From the NCBI GenBank assembly GCA_903862245.1, contig CAIOXL010000109.1, forward strand, positions 1-42,900: DNA of 42,900 bases, written 5' to 3'. Positions 26,889 to 35,171 of this stretch are shown here, one piece after another. Below the pieces are notes generated by a model. The model searched no databases. It saw nothing but the letters and a program-made list of their open reading frames with translations, and was not told where the DNA came from. Numbering within the stretch: the first letter of the stretch is position 1; the number at the start of each line of letters is the position of its first letter. The position numbers and the translations under genes are program-made. This DNA is from an uncultured Geobacteraceae bacterium (GTDB lineage Bacteria; Desulfobacterota; Desulfuromonadia; Geobacterales; Pseudopelobacteraceae).

Positions 26889-27092
26889 TTATCCCCTCTG
26901 GACATTTTCCGCCTGGAGACCTTTCGGCCCTTTGACGACGTTAAAGGTAACCCGGTCCCCTTCTGCCAGCGACTTGAAGCCGTCACCGATGATTGCCGAA
27001 AAATGAACAAACACATCACCGCTGCCGTCAGCCTGCTCAATAAACCCGAAACCTTTGCTGTCGTTGAACCATTTAACTGTTCCTGTTGCCAT
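26889..27092 (-). CDS. Cold-shock domain protein
   Basis: A 67-residue OB-fold nucleic-acid chaperone with RNP-1 KGFGFIEQ and RNP-2 DVFVHFSAI, opening with [20 protein letters not shown] precedes the ATG at 27092; the 17 codons still open upstream are not part of the family. It usually acts as a single-gene unit, here 68 bases after a STAS gene. Confidence 0.95.
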   Translation of the reverse strand: MATGTVKWFNDSKGFGFIEQADGSGDVFVHFSAIIGDGFKSLAEGDRVTFNVVKGPKGLQAENVQRG

Positions 27093-27160
27093 TACTCTTC
27101 TCCTTTTAACCTGCGATTGTATGCTGCATATACGGTACTGCAAAATTCAGCCGGATTTTG

Positions 27161-27529
27161 TTACTGCTGGCTGGAAATCATTGTGTTTTCCGATAGATCA
27201 TTTGTTTCAGAGGAAGGTGGACTGAATATGACATCGGTAAAATATTTGCTAAAGCCAAGGTCGCGGATAGCGCGCTGCATGCGGTCCGTAACATTCACCA
27301 GCTTTGCTTCAATACCCCGCAGTCTGGCGCACTCCATCCAAACGCTCAGAAGCTGCAAACCGCTTGTGTCCGGCTCTTCAATCTGTTCGCAATCGATCAC
27401 AAAACTTTTCTCACCTTCAGATTGCATCTGATTAAGCGAGAGAATGACAAGATCAATGTTTTCCGGCACCCCTGCCATGGTCCAGTCCCCCTCAAGATGG
27501 GCCACTGTACCGTCAATACGGACACTCAT
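27161..27529 (-). CDS. STAS-domain protein 1
   Basis: A 122-residue stand-alone STAS protein (anti-sigma-factor-antagonist/chemotaxis-like fold). The start MSVRIDGTVAHLEG at 27529 follows GGAGG. The phospho-loop reads D54-T55-S56-G57 (EPDTSGLQLLSVWMECAR), so a hydroxyl residue is kept at the position phosphorylated in SpoIIAA/RsbV. It is clearly paralogous to the STAS protein at 32286-32594, with shared LQLLSVWM and LVNV segments and the same residue numbering. A dissimilar C-terminal tail of about 20 residues ends it. No partner anti-sigma kinase of the RsbW type is adjacent. Confidence 0.85.
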   Translation of the reverse strand: MSVRIDGTVAHLEGDWTMAGVPENIDLVILSLNQMQSEGEKSFVIDCEQIEEPDTSGLQLLSVWMECARLRGIEAKLVNVTDRMQRAIRDLGFSKYFTDVIFSPPSSETNDLSENTMISSQQ

Positions 27530-27786
27530 ACACGCCTCCATGGACACAGCCAGTAAAATGTAGAATGTACTGGACATTACATTGTCCGTGCCAAGCGAGA
27601 TAAATGTTTTATGCTGTTATATCGGTATGTTACACCTGTGACAAAGGATCTGATCTGTGCAATAAATATTACCGGGCCGGAAGTGTTCGGGCAGTAGCAC
27701 GGTAACTGTCTGAAAGTTTTGATATTTATGGTGAGGTAACAATTTTGCCCTCCGTTCCGTTTATGACATACGCCTTTGCCGTTAAG

Positions 27787-27821
27787 CTCCCCCTCTTAAG
27801 ATAAGAGGGGGTTAGGGGGAG
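27787..27821. repeat. Palindromic repeat with two alternative hairpins
   Basis: This lies in the 27530-27877 gap between the ATPase 3' end and the STAS-1 start, which otherwise shows nothing clear. CCCCCTCTTA (27789-27798) pairs with TAAGAGGGGG (27802-27811). Alternatively CTCCCCCT (27787-27794) pairs with AGGGGGAG (27814-27821). There is no T tract on either strand, so it looks like a dispersed intergenic repeat rather than an intrinsic terminator, though it may stop or stabilise ATPase mRNA. Confidence 0.55.
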
Positions 27822-27877
27822 TTATGAGCCTCTTGCGGCAAATTAGAACGAATCAGGTAACATATTGAACCGTTTTA

Positions 27878-30574
27878 TTACGCCGGCGCCTGACCGGTTT
27901 TCAGAATATCCACCCGGAGCATCCAGCGGCGCACTTCATCCATACAGACCAACCCCACGGCAAAAGGCCAGGCGATGAAGAATTCATACAGGGACAGTGA
28001 AGCGGTGCCAAACCAGGGCTGCAGCGCCGGGATTCCGGTTATGGCCACCGCAAGGCTCAATTCCGCCGCTATGCCAAAAAGCAGCCAGCGGTTTGAAAGC
28101 AGCCCCTGGTGAATAATGGACTGGCGGCTGGTCTTGCTGATAATGCCGTTGGCCGCCTGGCAGAGAATAACCGCAGTAAAGAAACCGGATACCGCTTTCA
28201 GGTACAACGGGTCCGACGGGGCAAGCCCCTGCCCCCACTGCCAGCCGCCGGCGTAAAGAATAGAAAAATACGAGTAGAACCCTGCGGCGGATTCAATCAA
28301 GCCGAACAGTCCGTAGGCCAGCAGCATCAGCCGCGCATTCACCAGATGCGATGACCGCTCTCGTGGCGGGATGTGCATAATATCGCGCTCCGCCGGTTCC
28401 GAGCCGAGAGCGATCGCCGGCAGCATATCAGTGCCAAGGTCAACGGCAAGAACCAGCAGAACCGTGAGTGGCAAGGGGACTCCCAACAGCAGAAAGGCAA
28501 GAAAAGGTGTGATTTCGGCAACATTGCTGGTGAGAATGTAGGAGCTTGCTTTGCGGAGATTGTCAAAAATTGTCCGTCCCTCGCGCACGGCGGGGAGCAG
28601 TGTGGCAAAATTGTCGTCCAGAAGCACCATATCCGCCGCCTCACGGGCAACGTCGGTGCCGGACAACCCCATGGCGACACCAATGTCAGCCTGTTTCAGC
28701 GCCGGGGCATCGTTAACCCCGTCGCCGGTGACCGCAACCACTTCGCCCCGGCGCTGCAGCGCCTGAACAATGCGCAGTTTCTGGTCAGGAGATGTGCGCG
28801 CGAAAATGACCTCCGCCTGTTCCAGTTCCCAGTCAAGGTGCGCGTCAGCCATACCGCGCAGCTGTTCCCCATTGATAACAAACGGCGCTTCGCCGCTGAC
28901 AATCCCCACCATTCGTCCGATAGCAAGGGCCGTAGTCTGGTAGTCACCGGTCACCATGATTATCCGCACCCCCGCTTCCCGCAGCGCGGCAACAGCGCCG
29001 GGTACCTCCGCACGGGGCGGGTCGAACAGACCGGCAAGACCGATAAATATGTAGCCGCCCCGGGGAAGATCAGAAGAAGTCCATTCGTCACGGGGGGTAA
29101 GCTGCTGATAGGCAAACAGCAGCACCCGTTCCCCCCTGCGCGCCAGCTCTTCATAAGCTTTCAGGTAGGCCTGGCGATCCGCTTCAAGCAGCGGTCGCGG
29201 TTCACCGTTTATGAGGATCTGGTCGCATACATGGATGGCCACATCCGGAGCCCCTTTCAGGCAGGCCACGCTTGCACCGTCAATCCGGTTGACCGTCACC
29301 ATCAGCTTGGTAGCAGCGGTAAACGGTTCCTCAAACAGGCGGGGTGAAACAGCACGAACTGCAGCAGGGTCATGGAATTTACTGCCGAATGTGAGCAGAG
29401 CGGTTTCCGTCGGATCGCCGGAAAAACCGCCGTCAGGCTTCAGGTGGGCGTTGTTGCACAGAGTGGCTACCAGCAGGAACTTTTCCAGCTCCTCCGCCCC
29501 GAAATCGGTGTCGGCCTCACTGTGGATGCACTCATTGAGAAAAAGGCGCTGTACCGTCATGCGGTTGGTTGTCAACGTGCCGGTTTTGTCCGTGCAGATT
29601 ACCGTGGTGCAGCCCAGGGTTTCAACGGACTCCAGATTCCTCACCAGCGCCTTCTGGCCGGCCATGCGCCGGGCAGCGATGGAGAGGCTGAGAGTGACGG
29701 TTGCCATTAACCCCTCCGGCACGTTGGCAACAATGATTCCTATGGCAAATACCAGCTTGCTCCAGATCGGCGTATCAACCCAGGCCAGGCTTACCAGAAA
29801 GACCAGAACCCCCATGACAACCGCCACGACCGATATGATGCGGGTAAAGCGCCGTATCTCGCGGTTAATCGGAATTTCCCGCGCCGTCACACTCTGGGTC
29901 AGGTCGGCGGTTCGTCCGATCTGGGTTTTCATCCCTGCGGCGAAAACCACCGCCCGCCCGTTGCCGGCCATAACCTGCGTACCGGAAAAAACCACATTTC
30001 TGCTTTCCAGCAGCCGGTGACCGGTCGGTTCCACCGTTCGCAGCTGCGGCTCCGATTCCCCGGTCAGCGATGAATTATCAACCTTGAGACCGGCAACCGC
30101 CACCAGACGCGCATCAGCCGGTACCTGCCCCCCCTCTTCCAGAACAAGCAAATCTCCCCGCACAACCGCCGAGGCCGGGATTTCAAGCAGGACTCCGTCA
30201 CGCAGTACGGTGGCCCGCCTGGGGAGCAGGTCGCGGAAGCTGTCCATGATCGCTTCCGCCTTATGCGCCTGCCAGTAGCTGAAACCGCCGTTCAGCAGGA
30301 CAACGCCGATCAGGGCGATGGCAATGGCAAGGCTACCCTGGCCCGGCACCAGATACTCTGCCACTAGCGAAAATCCGGCACCACACCAGAGCAGCAGGGC
30401 AAAAAGGCTTGTAAGCTGCCGGAGGAACTTGAGAACCTCCGAATCTTTCTCTCGCTGAATCAGGACATTGGGGCCATCCCTGCGAAGGCGTTCCGCAGCC
30501 TCAGCCTGACTGAGGCCACGCTCCGCATGGCTGCGCAGCCGCCGGATGAATTCGCTGAGCGGAACCTGATGCAT
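27878..30574 (-). CDS. P-type cation ATPase of the Na,K-ATPase-like (P2C) type
   Basis: An 898-residue membrane pump. The actuator motif TGES is at 171-174, the phosphorylation site D329 in DKTGTLT, and the hinge TGDGVNDAP at 617-625. Family type is read from the membrane ligands. M4 has VANVPEGL (E287); M5 has LTSNVAE (S683, N684, E687); and M6 has VDLGTDM (D712, D716), followed by PAIALGSEPAERDIM. These match Na,K-ATPase E327, S775, N776, E779, D804 and D808. Ser at the M5 site rather than Lys argues against the H,K type. There is no beta-subunit gene nearby. It begins 6 bases after the histidine kinase gene and should be cotranscribed with it. The cation is inferred, probably Na+ and/or K+. 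Confidence 0.9.
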   Translation of the reverse strand: MHQVPLSEFIRRLRSHAERGLSQAEAAERLRRDGPNVLIQREKDSEVLKFLRQLTSLFALLLWCGAGFSLVAEYLVPGQGSLAIAIALIGVVLLNGGFSYWQAHKAEAIMDSFRDLLPRRATVLRDGVLLEIPASAVVRGDLLVLEEGGQVPADARLVAVAGLKVDNSSLTGESEPQLRTVEPTGHRLLESRNVVFSGTQVMAGNGRAVVFAAGMKTQIGRTADLTQSVTAREIPINREIRRFTRIISVVAVVMGVLVFLVSLAWVDTPIWSKLVFAIGIIVANVPEGLMATVTLSLSIAARRMAGQKALVRNLESVETLGCTTVICTDKTGTLTTNRMTVQRLFLNECIHSEADTDFGAEELEKFLLVATLCNNAHLKPDGGFSGDPTETALLTFGSKFHDPAAVRAVSPRLFEEPFTAATKLMVTVNRIDGASVACLKGAPDVAIHVCDQILINGEPRPLLEADRQAYLKAYEELARRGERVLLFAYQQLTPRDEWTSSDLPRGGYIFIGLAGLFDPPRAEVPGAVAALREAGVRIIMVTGDYQTTALAIGRMVGIVSGEAPFVINGEQLRGMADAHLDWELEQAEVIFARTSPDQKLRIVQALQRRGEVVAVTGDGVNDAPALKQADIGVAMGLSGTDVAREAADMVLLDDNFATLLPAVREGRTIFDNLRKASSYILTSNVAEITPFLAFLLLGVPLPLTVLLVLAVDLGTDMLPAIALGSEPAERDIMHIPPRERSSHLVNARLMLLAYGLFGLIESAAGFYSYFSILYAGGWQWGQGLAPSDPLYLKAVSGFFTAVILCQAANGIISKTSRQSIIHQGLLSNRWLLFGIAAELSLAVAITGIPALQPWFGTASLSLYEFFIAWPFAVGLVCMDEVRRWMLRVDILKTGQAPA

Positions 30575-30580
30575 CCTCCG

Positions 30581-31402
30581 TCACACCTCAATCCTGAACT
30601 CCATCCCGCCATCCACATTTCGAGCCGACAAGCGCCCGCCCAGACGCTGCTCCACGAGTATTTTAGAGATATACAGGCCAAAGCCGGCCCCGTAGTCCGG
30701 GGGGGTGGCGCTAATGGCCGGAGCAAACAGACCGGGCAGAGCGTCCTCCGGAACAGCACCAAAGTTATCACGGACAATCAGCACCCCGTGGCCGTTTTCA
30801 CGGGTGACCCGAATATCGATGCGCGGATCGGCAGCGAAGCGACCACGGCAGACACTTCGGCAGTGGGAGAGTATGCCCAGCAGTACCTGCGCACATTCGT
30901 TCTGTCGGCCGACAGCGTCAACTTTTGTATCTGCCTCTACTTCAACCCGGATGTTTTTCGCCTGGAGAGATGGAGAAACCAGCGGCATGACATTTCTTAC
31001 CATCTCACTGATGCTGAAGCGCTGTGGATCTTTCTCCTCACGCAAAAAGCTGGGGAACTCCCGGATAGAACCGGACATCTTCATGATGATGGCCATGGCG
31101 TCCCGGATAGTGCCATGGAACTCTTCTCTGGTAAGCGCTCCGGAATCGTACTCGATCTGCAGCCCCTGAATAATCATGGCCAGGTTATTGAGCGGTTGCC
31201 GCAACTGGTGGGCTATGGTGTCCAGCATCTCTCCCATGACCGCCGTACGGTTTTGCTGCACCAGCATCCGGTCTTTCCAGCCCAGTTCCGCAACCAGTGC
31301 GGCCACCCGTGCTTCGAGGGCGGTAACATTTTCCGCCTGGCTCAGTGAACGAACCGCATCTGCGGGGCCGGTATCGGCTGAGTGCATACAGTGTGTGGTC
31401 AT
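30581..31402 (-). CDS. Soluble histidine kinase with a degenerate N box
   Basis: A 273-residue protein without membrane segments or a recognised sensor domain, with a coiled-coil-like start (residues 15-50). The H box is MGEMLDTIAHQLRQPLNNL (H65). G1 is VRDNFGAVPED (D212) and G2 is GAGFGLYISKIL (238-249). The N box ECAQVLLGILSHCRSV lacks the Asn pair expected for Mg-ATP binding in this kinase family (ILNNAKDA type). It may therefore be a weak kinase, a phosphatase or a pseudokinase. It is placed 12 bases after the lytic transglycosylase gene and 6 before the ATPase gene; the nearest receiver is the protein at 32847-33320. Confidence 0.85.
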   Translation of the reverse strand: MTTHCMHSADTGPADAVRSLSQAENVTALEARVAALVAELGWKDRMLVQQNRTAVMGEMLDTIAHQLRQPLNNLAMIIQGLQIEYDSGALTREEFHGTIRDAMAIIMKMSGSIREFPSFLREEKDPQRFSISEMVRNVMPLVSPSLQAKNIRVEVEADTKVDAVGRQNECAQVLLGILSHCRSVCRGRFAADPRIDIRVTRENGHGVLIVRDNFGAVPEDALPGLFAPAISATPPDYGAGFGLYISKILVEQRLGGRLSARNVDGGMEFRIEV

Positions 31403-31414
31403 AGTTTGCTCCTG

Positions 31415-32032
31415 TTATCCTGCCAACTGCCGGTCGTACAGAGGTGAGCGGTTCTCCGGCGGAAGATAATCAACGGCAACCTGGAGATGCTTCGCCCGTT
31501 TCAGAACCCTTTTGGCATACCGGTAACTTTTGCCGGGTGGAGATGTGCCGCCGTTATAGTGCGCCAGCGCCTGAACGCGGTCGCCATTGCAGCTGTTCAG
31601 CAGAGCACGGATTATTTTTTCCGCCTGACCGGCCTGAGCATGGAGATCCTTTGGCACCGTTCCCCAATCGGTGGGTTTAACCTGCCATGCCCCCAATTCT
31701 CCTGCCGCTCCAACCGCCGCCGGGTCACCCCGGCTTTCTTCGATGGCCACGCTGATCAACAGATGTGCCAGGGGACTATGCCTGACTGCCGCCACAAGCC
31801 CGGCCGGGTCTGACACTCCGTGCTCGGCGGCAAATTTTAACCGTTGTTCGTGGATAACATCAAGCACACCTGAATAGTGTGCCATGAGCCGCTTTCCGCC
31901 GCCTGCCCCGGCCATCTCCCCCATGCCGGCGTATCCATCCTGCGGGATGCCGGCTCCGGAGAGCAATCCAGACAGGAGTGCAGCAATCACCATGCTGCAT
32001 AGTGTAAATGTTATTGAATAAATTTTAACCAT
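31415..32032 (-). CDS. Exported transglycosylase SLT-like protein
   Basis: A 205-residue protein. The start MVKIYSITFTLCSMVIAALL is chosen at 32032 because CGGAG precedes it and it gives a signal sequence; the frame stays open further upstream. The lysozyme-like domain has the likely catalytic Glu in VAIEESRGDP (E99), then GELGAWQVKPTDWG and ALAHYNGG, as in SLT transglycosylases. It is shorter than most. It lies between a small Cys-rich frame and the histidine kinase gene. Confidence 0.75.
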   Translation of the reverse strand: MVKIYSITFTLCSMVIAALLSGLLSGAGIPQDGYAGMGEMAGAGGGKRLMAHYSGVLDVIHEQRLKFAAEHGVSDPAGLVAAVRHSPLAHLLISVAIEESRGDPAAVGAAGELGAWQVKPTDWGTVPKDLHAQAGQAEKIIRALLNSCNGDRVQALAHYNGGTSPPGKSYRYAKRVLKRAKHLQVAVDYLPPENRSPLYDRQLAG

Positions 32033-32060
32033 AATGCTCCGGATAATGCTATCGACAGGC

Positions 32061-32240
32061 TCACATGCTGTCCTCTCGCCAAACGCACTCCTGCTGTCCA
32101 CATCTGAAAGAAGAGCTGCAGTAATAACAGCGCTTATCACCGGAGGATGTCCGGACCGTCTGCCCGACACCGCTCCAATCGGTTTTTCCGGAGTTGCCGG
32201 TCTGCTGTCTGGTTATGATGGCGATGCCACAGTATTTCAT
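32061..32240 (-). CDS. Possible small Cys-rich protein (59 aa)
   Basis: A short frame starting MKYCGIAIITRQQ at 32240, with GGGGGAAG just before the ATG. It carries CYYC, then FRC and QEC near the C-terminus, a four-Cys spacing that could bind zinc. It fills the space between STAS-2 (45 bases upstream) and the transglycosylase gene (28 bases downstream), which suits a real small gene. No family was recognised, and it may be a chance frame. Confidence 0.33.
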   Translation of the reverse strand: MKYCGIAIITRQQTGNSGKTDWSGVGQTVRTSSGDKRCYYCSSSFRCGQQECVWREDSM

Positions 32241-32285
32241 TACTTCCCCCATGCCGGAAACAGTTCAAATAGTTTTCCCACACCG

Positions 32286-32594
32286 TCATTCAGCGCAGAT
32301 ATCCGCAAAGCAGTCACCCATAAGTGCTTGCATGGCATAGCGCAGCTTTTCAGGTACATTGACCAGGGTGGGGTCAGCGCCACGGAATCTGGCACACTGC
32401 ATCCAGACGCTCAGAAGCTGTAATCCGCTCATGTCCGCATCCTTCATCTGGCAGCAGTCGATCCGCAGCTTATTTTCACCGTACGGTTTCAACTGTTGCA
32501 GTGATTGAGACAAAGAATCAATATTGCGTGTTACTTCGGTAAGAGTCCAATTCCCCTCAAAACGTATCTCCGATTCTGTCATGCAGATTGTCAT
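32286..32594 (-). CDS. STAS-domain protein 2 (phosphosite Met)
   Basis: A 102-residue stand-alone STAS protein. The start MTICMTESEIRFEG follows GGGAGG at 32594; the open frame upstream is not conserved with STAS-1. At the phospho-loop it reads D54-M55-S56-G57 (DADMSGLQLLSVWMQCAR), so the residue phosphorylated in SpoIIAA-type proteins is Met. It is a clear paralogue of STAS-1 at 27161-27529. It heads the run small frame - transglycosylase - kinase - ATPase. Confidence 0.82.
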   Translation of the reverse strand: MTICMTESEIRFEGNWTLTEVTRNIDSLSQSLQQLKPYGENKLRIDCCQMKDADMSGLQLLSVWMQCARFRGADPTLVNVPEKLRYAMQALMGDCFADICAE

Positions 32595-32846
32595 ACAAAC
32601 CTCCCCGTCCGTGTATTCTGTCCGGTGGTGGTTTACACAAGGTATGCCAAGAGTGTCTGCTACAGTTCCGGTTAAATACCGAATAGTTACAGACTGTATG
32701 GATATGAACGACGTAAACATTATAAAATCAGGCGAGGGAATAATTGGCGGAAAAACGATAGATGTACCTGTGTTTGCAGAGAGTTACACAACCGGTATAT
32801 TTTTTTACCGATGCTCGATTTGCAACAATGTGCTGAGAGAAAAAAA

Positions 32847-33320
<474 letters not shown>

Positions 33321-33376
33321 GGCATATCCCTTATTTCCGCTTTGACGACAGGCGGTTATTTACAGTCACACATGGG

Positions 33377-33404
33377 ATTCTACCATACAAAAATAAAAAA
33401 TCCA
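33377..33404 (-). promoter_or_regulatory. Candidate promoter of the receiver gene
   Basis: On minus, TGGATT (33404-33399), a 16-base spacer and TAGAAT (33382-33377), with TGG just before the -10, lie about 57 bases upstream of the receiver ATG. The -35 is weak. Confidence 0.3.
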
Positions 33405-33459
33405 GCAGTTAGAGCAGGTTATCTGGCCTGCCGTCAAGGCTGACGTCGGGAAATCATTC

Positions 33460-33720
33460 TCAACCTTCGGACAATATCAAAGCATCACCTCTTCGGGGAC
33501 TGATTCCAGAACTCTCTCCAAGGATCTTCCGCGCGTGTCGCCTCTCGTGACCGGTATACACACCAGCTCTGTCCGTGCAACGAGTTGGGGTCACACCAGG
33601 CATTACCCAGCCTTCGTGCCGTTGAAACTCCCGCACTTTGCCCGCCTCCAGCAGACGATCCAGAACATCAGGACTGACCATATCAAACCGGTCATCCACA
33701 TATTTGACCCTGATAAGCAT
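33460..33720 (-). CDS. Small conserved Geobacter-type protein (GSU3473-like)
   Basis: An 86-residue basic protein opening MLIRVKYVDDRFDMVSPDVL and carrying EFQRHEGWVMPGVTPTR and a Gly-x-x-x-Gly-x-Glu-Arg-Arg-like end (GVYTGHERRH). From memory this matches a short family named after G. sulfurreducens GSU3473; function unknown. GGAGGG stands before the ATG. No membrane segment or catalytic motif is seen. Confidence 0.6.
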   Translation of the reverse strand: MLIRVKYVDDRFDMVSPDVLDRLLEAGKVREFQRHEGWVMPGVTPTRCTDRAGVYTGHERRHARKILGESSGISPRRGDALILSEG

Positions 33721-33776
33721 GAATTTTCCCTCCAGTCTTCATAAAAATTGTGGTGCTGTTTGCCGGGGCGAGCGCC

Positions 33777-34775
33777 CTACCCACCCTGTAATTCGATAGA
33801 CGAATGATCACCGATGTTCATGCGACGGGCCGAGCTGATCAGGTTCACCGCATCTCCAAGTATCGAGTTTTGCAGGATCATATTCCTGACAATGGACTTG
33901 CCGTTGATGATCGAATTCCTGATGATGCTTGCTTCGATAACACTTCCCGCAGCAACGGAAACGTTCGGCCCAAGTATGGAGCCGCGCACGACAGCCCCCT
34001 TTTCTATATGAACCGGCTTGATAAGCACCGAGTCTATGGACGAGCCATGGACATGGTGGCGACCGGCAAGCAGATAGCTGTTTGTTTCAAGGAGAGTCTC
34101 CGGCTTTCCGCAGTCCAGCCAGGCATCAATCTCCGGTGCCCTGAACGTTCGGCCATCCTGGATCATGCGCATGAATACGGAGGGCAGATAATACTCCCCC
34201 TTGACCATATCTCCGTCTTGTATGCTCTGGTTCAGATACTGCATAAAATCAGCAGCGTCCTTCAGATAGTACATACCGACCTGCGCAAGCTTTGAAACAG
34301 GAAGGTCCGGTTTTTCCACCATCGCCGTGATGAATCCGTCCCTGACAACGTTGACGCCAAAGCGCTGGTAATCTTCAACCTCCTTGGAGTAGATCAGACC
34401 GTCGCATCCGTCGCAGAGGCGGTGAATGCGGCTCAGGTCTGTATCGAAAATCGTGTCGTTGAACACAATAAGGAGGTCATCACCGTTCTCAATAAATGGT
34501 GCCGCAAGGGAGACCGCGTGGGCCGGGCCTTTCTGCTCTTTCTGAACAACGTAGCGACAGGAGAGCATGGGGAACTGTTCCTCCATAAATGCCCGAATCT
34601 GCCCGCCGTTTTCATCGGTTATGAAAATAAACTCCGCCTCCGTGAAGTGGCCGAGGCGGCTGATAATATGCTCAAGCACGGTTTTACCCGCAACACGCAC
34701 GAGAGATTTCGCTTTAGTCTGCGTGTGTGGTCGCAGACGGGTTCCCTTACCTGCCACAGGAAGCATTATTTTCAT
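33777..34775 (-). CDS. Sugar-1-phosphate nucleotidyltransferase
   Basis: A 332-residue enzyme that activates a sugar phosphate with an NTP, probably for surface polysaccharide. It has the N-terminal nucleotide-binding loop (AGKGTRLRPHTQTKAKSLV), the family D/G motifs (FGVNVVRDGFITAMVEKP, then DAWLDCGKPETLLETN), and a C-terminal left-handed beta-helix hexapeptide region (VHIEKGAVVRGSILGPNVSV). It is close to the RfbA/GlmU-like type; sugar and nucleotide cannot be read. The start is MKIMLPVAGKG with GGAG upstream; nine codons open upstream are excluded. Confidence 0.87.
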   Translation of the reverse strand: MKIMLPVAGKGTRLRPHTQTKAKSLVRVAGKTVLEHIISRLGHFTEAEFIFITDENGGQIRAFMEEQFPMLSCRYVVQKEQKGPAHAVSLAAPFIENGDDLLIVFNDTIFDTDLSRIHRLCDGCDGLIYSKEVEDYQRFGVNVVRDGFITAMVEKPDLPVSKLAQVGMYYLKDAADFMQYLNQSIQDGDMVKGEYYLPSVFMRMIQDGRTFRAPEIDAWLDCGKPETLLETNSYLLAGRHHVHGSSIDSVLIKPVHIEKGAVVRGSILGPNVSVAAGSVIEASIIRNSIINGKSIVRNMILQNSILGDAVNLISSARRMNIGDHSSIELQGG

Positions 34776-35091
34776 ACAGGGGCTCCGTTGTAGATATTCC
34801 ATTATATTGGATAGACAGCTCCAGACTATGGAGGACTATCCACATTTTGAGCCAAGTAATATTATTCATGATTCCGGCATATTACATAAGATTACGGGGA
34901 AAATATCCTGTTAGGTCTGGATGCAGGAGAATCGCAGGGAATGCTGCAAAAGCAGTGGTGCCGTGAACTGGTGAGATTGGAAAAAATACCACCTTTGTTA
35001 TTATTTTTGCGGGGACATTTTTGCGGCTCGTAGGGGCGCGGCTTGCTGCACCCAATCCGCGTCCATTCCAAGCCGCCCGTCCTCCCTCTTG
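34776..35091. other. Intergenic region, no gene called
   Basis: About 315 bases lie between the nucleotidyltransferase start and the terminator of the Ig-like gene. The 34930-35070 part carries GC-rich pieces such as TAGGGGCGCGGCTTGCTGC (35032-35050) and two copies of TTTTTGCGG (35004 and 35019 areas), resembling degraded intergenic repeat material. A 67-codon minus frame here shows no family features. Confidence 0.4.
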
Positions 35092-35093
35092 CC

Positions 35094-35129
35094 AAAAAAA
35101 GGCTGCCCCCCTGAATCAGGGGGGCAGCC
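35094..35129 (-). terminator. Intrinsic terminator of the Ig/DUF4082 gene
   Basis: GGCTGCCCCCCTGA (35101-35114) is complementary to 35116-35129, giving a strong GC stem. It is followed on minus by seven T (A7 at 35094-35100). It lies about 40 bases beyond the stop codon at 35172. Confidence 0.9.
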
Positions 35130-35171
35130 GGTTATAAACGCATCTGGCGTTAGATATTGGTCAGAATTGTT

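Noticed and set aside
27555-27598. Sigma-54-like site (TTGGCACG on minus) upstream of STAS-1
   Set aside because: The -24 element is perfect, but the -12 dinucleotide at the required spacing is GT, not GC, so it was not listed as a promoter.
28373-29347. 324-codon plus-strand frame
   Set aside because: It is entirely antisense to the well-supported P-type ATPase; long antisense frames are expected from codon bias, and its product is low in recognisable motifs.
32034-32423. 129-codon plus-strand frame
   Set aside because: It overlaps STAS-2 antisense and shows no domain, coding signal or good ribosome-binding site.
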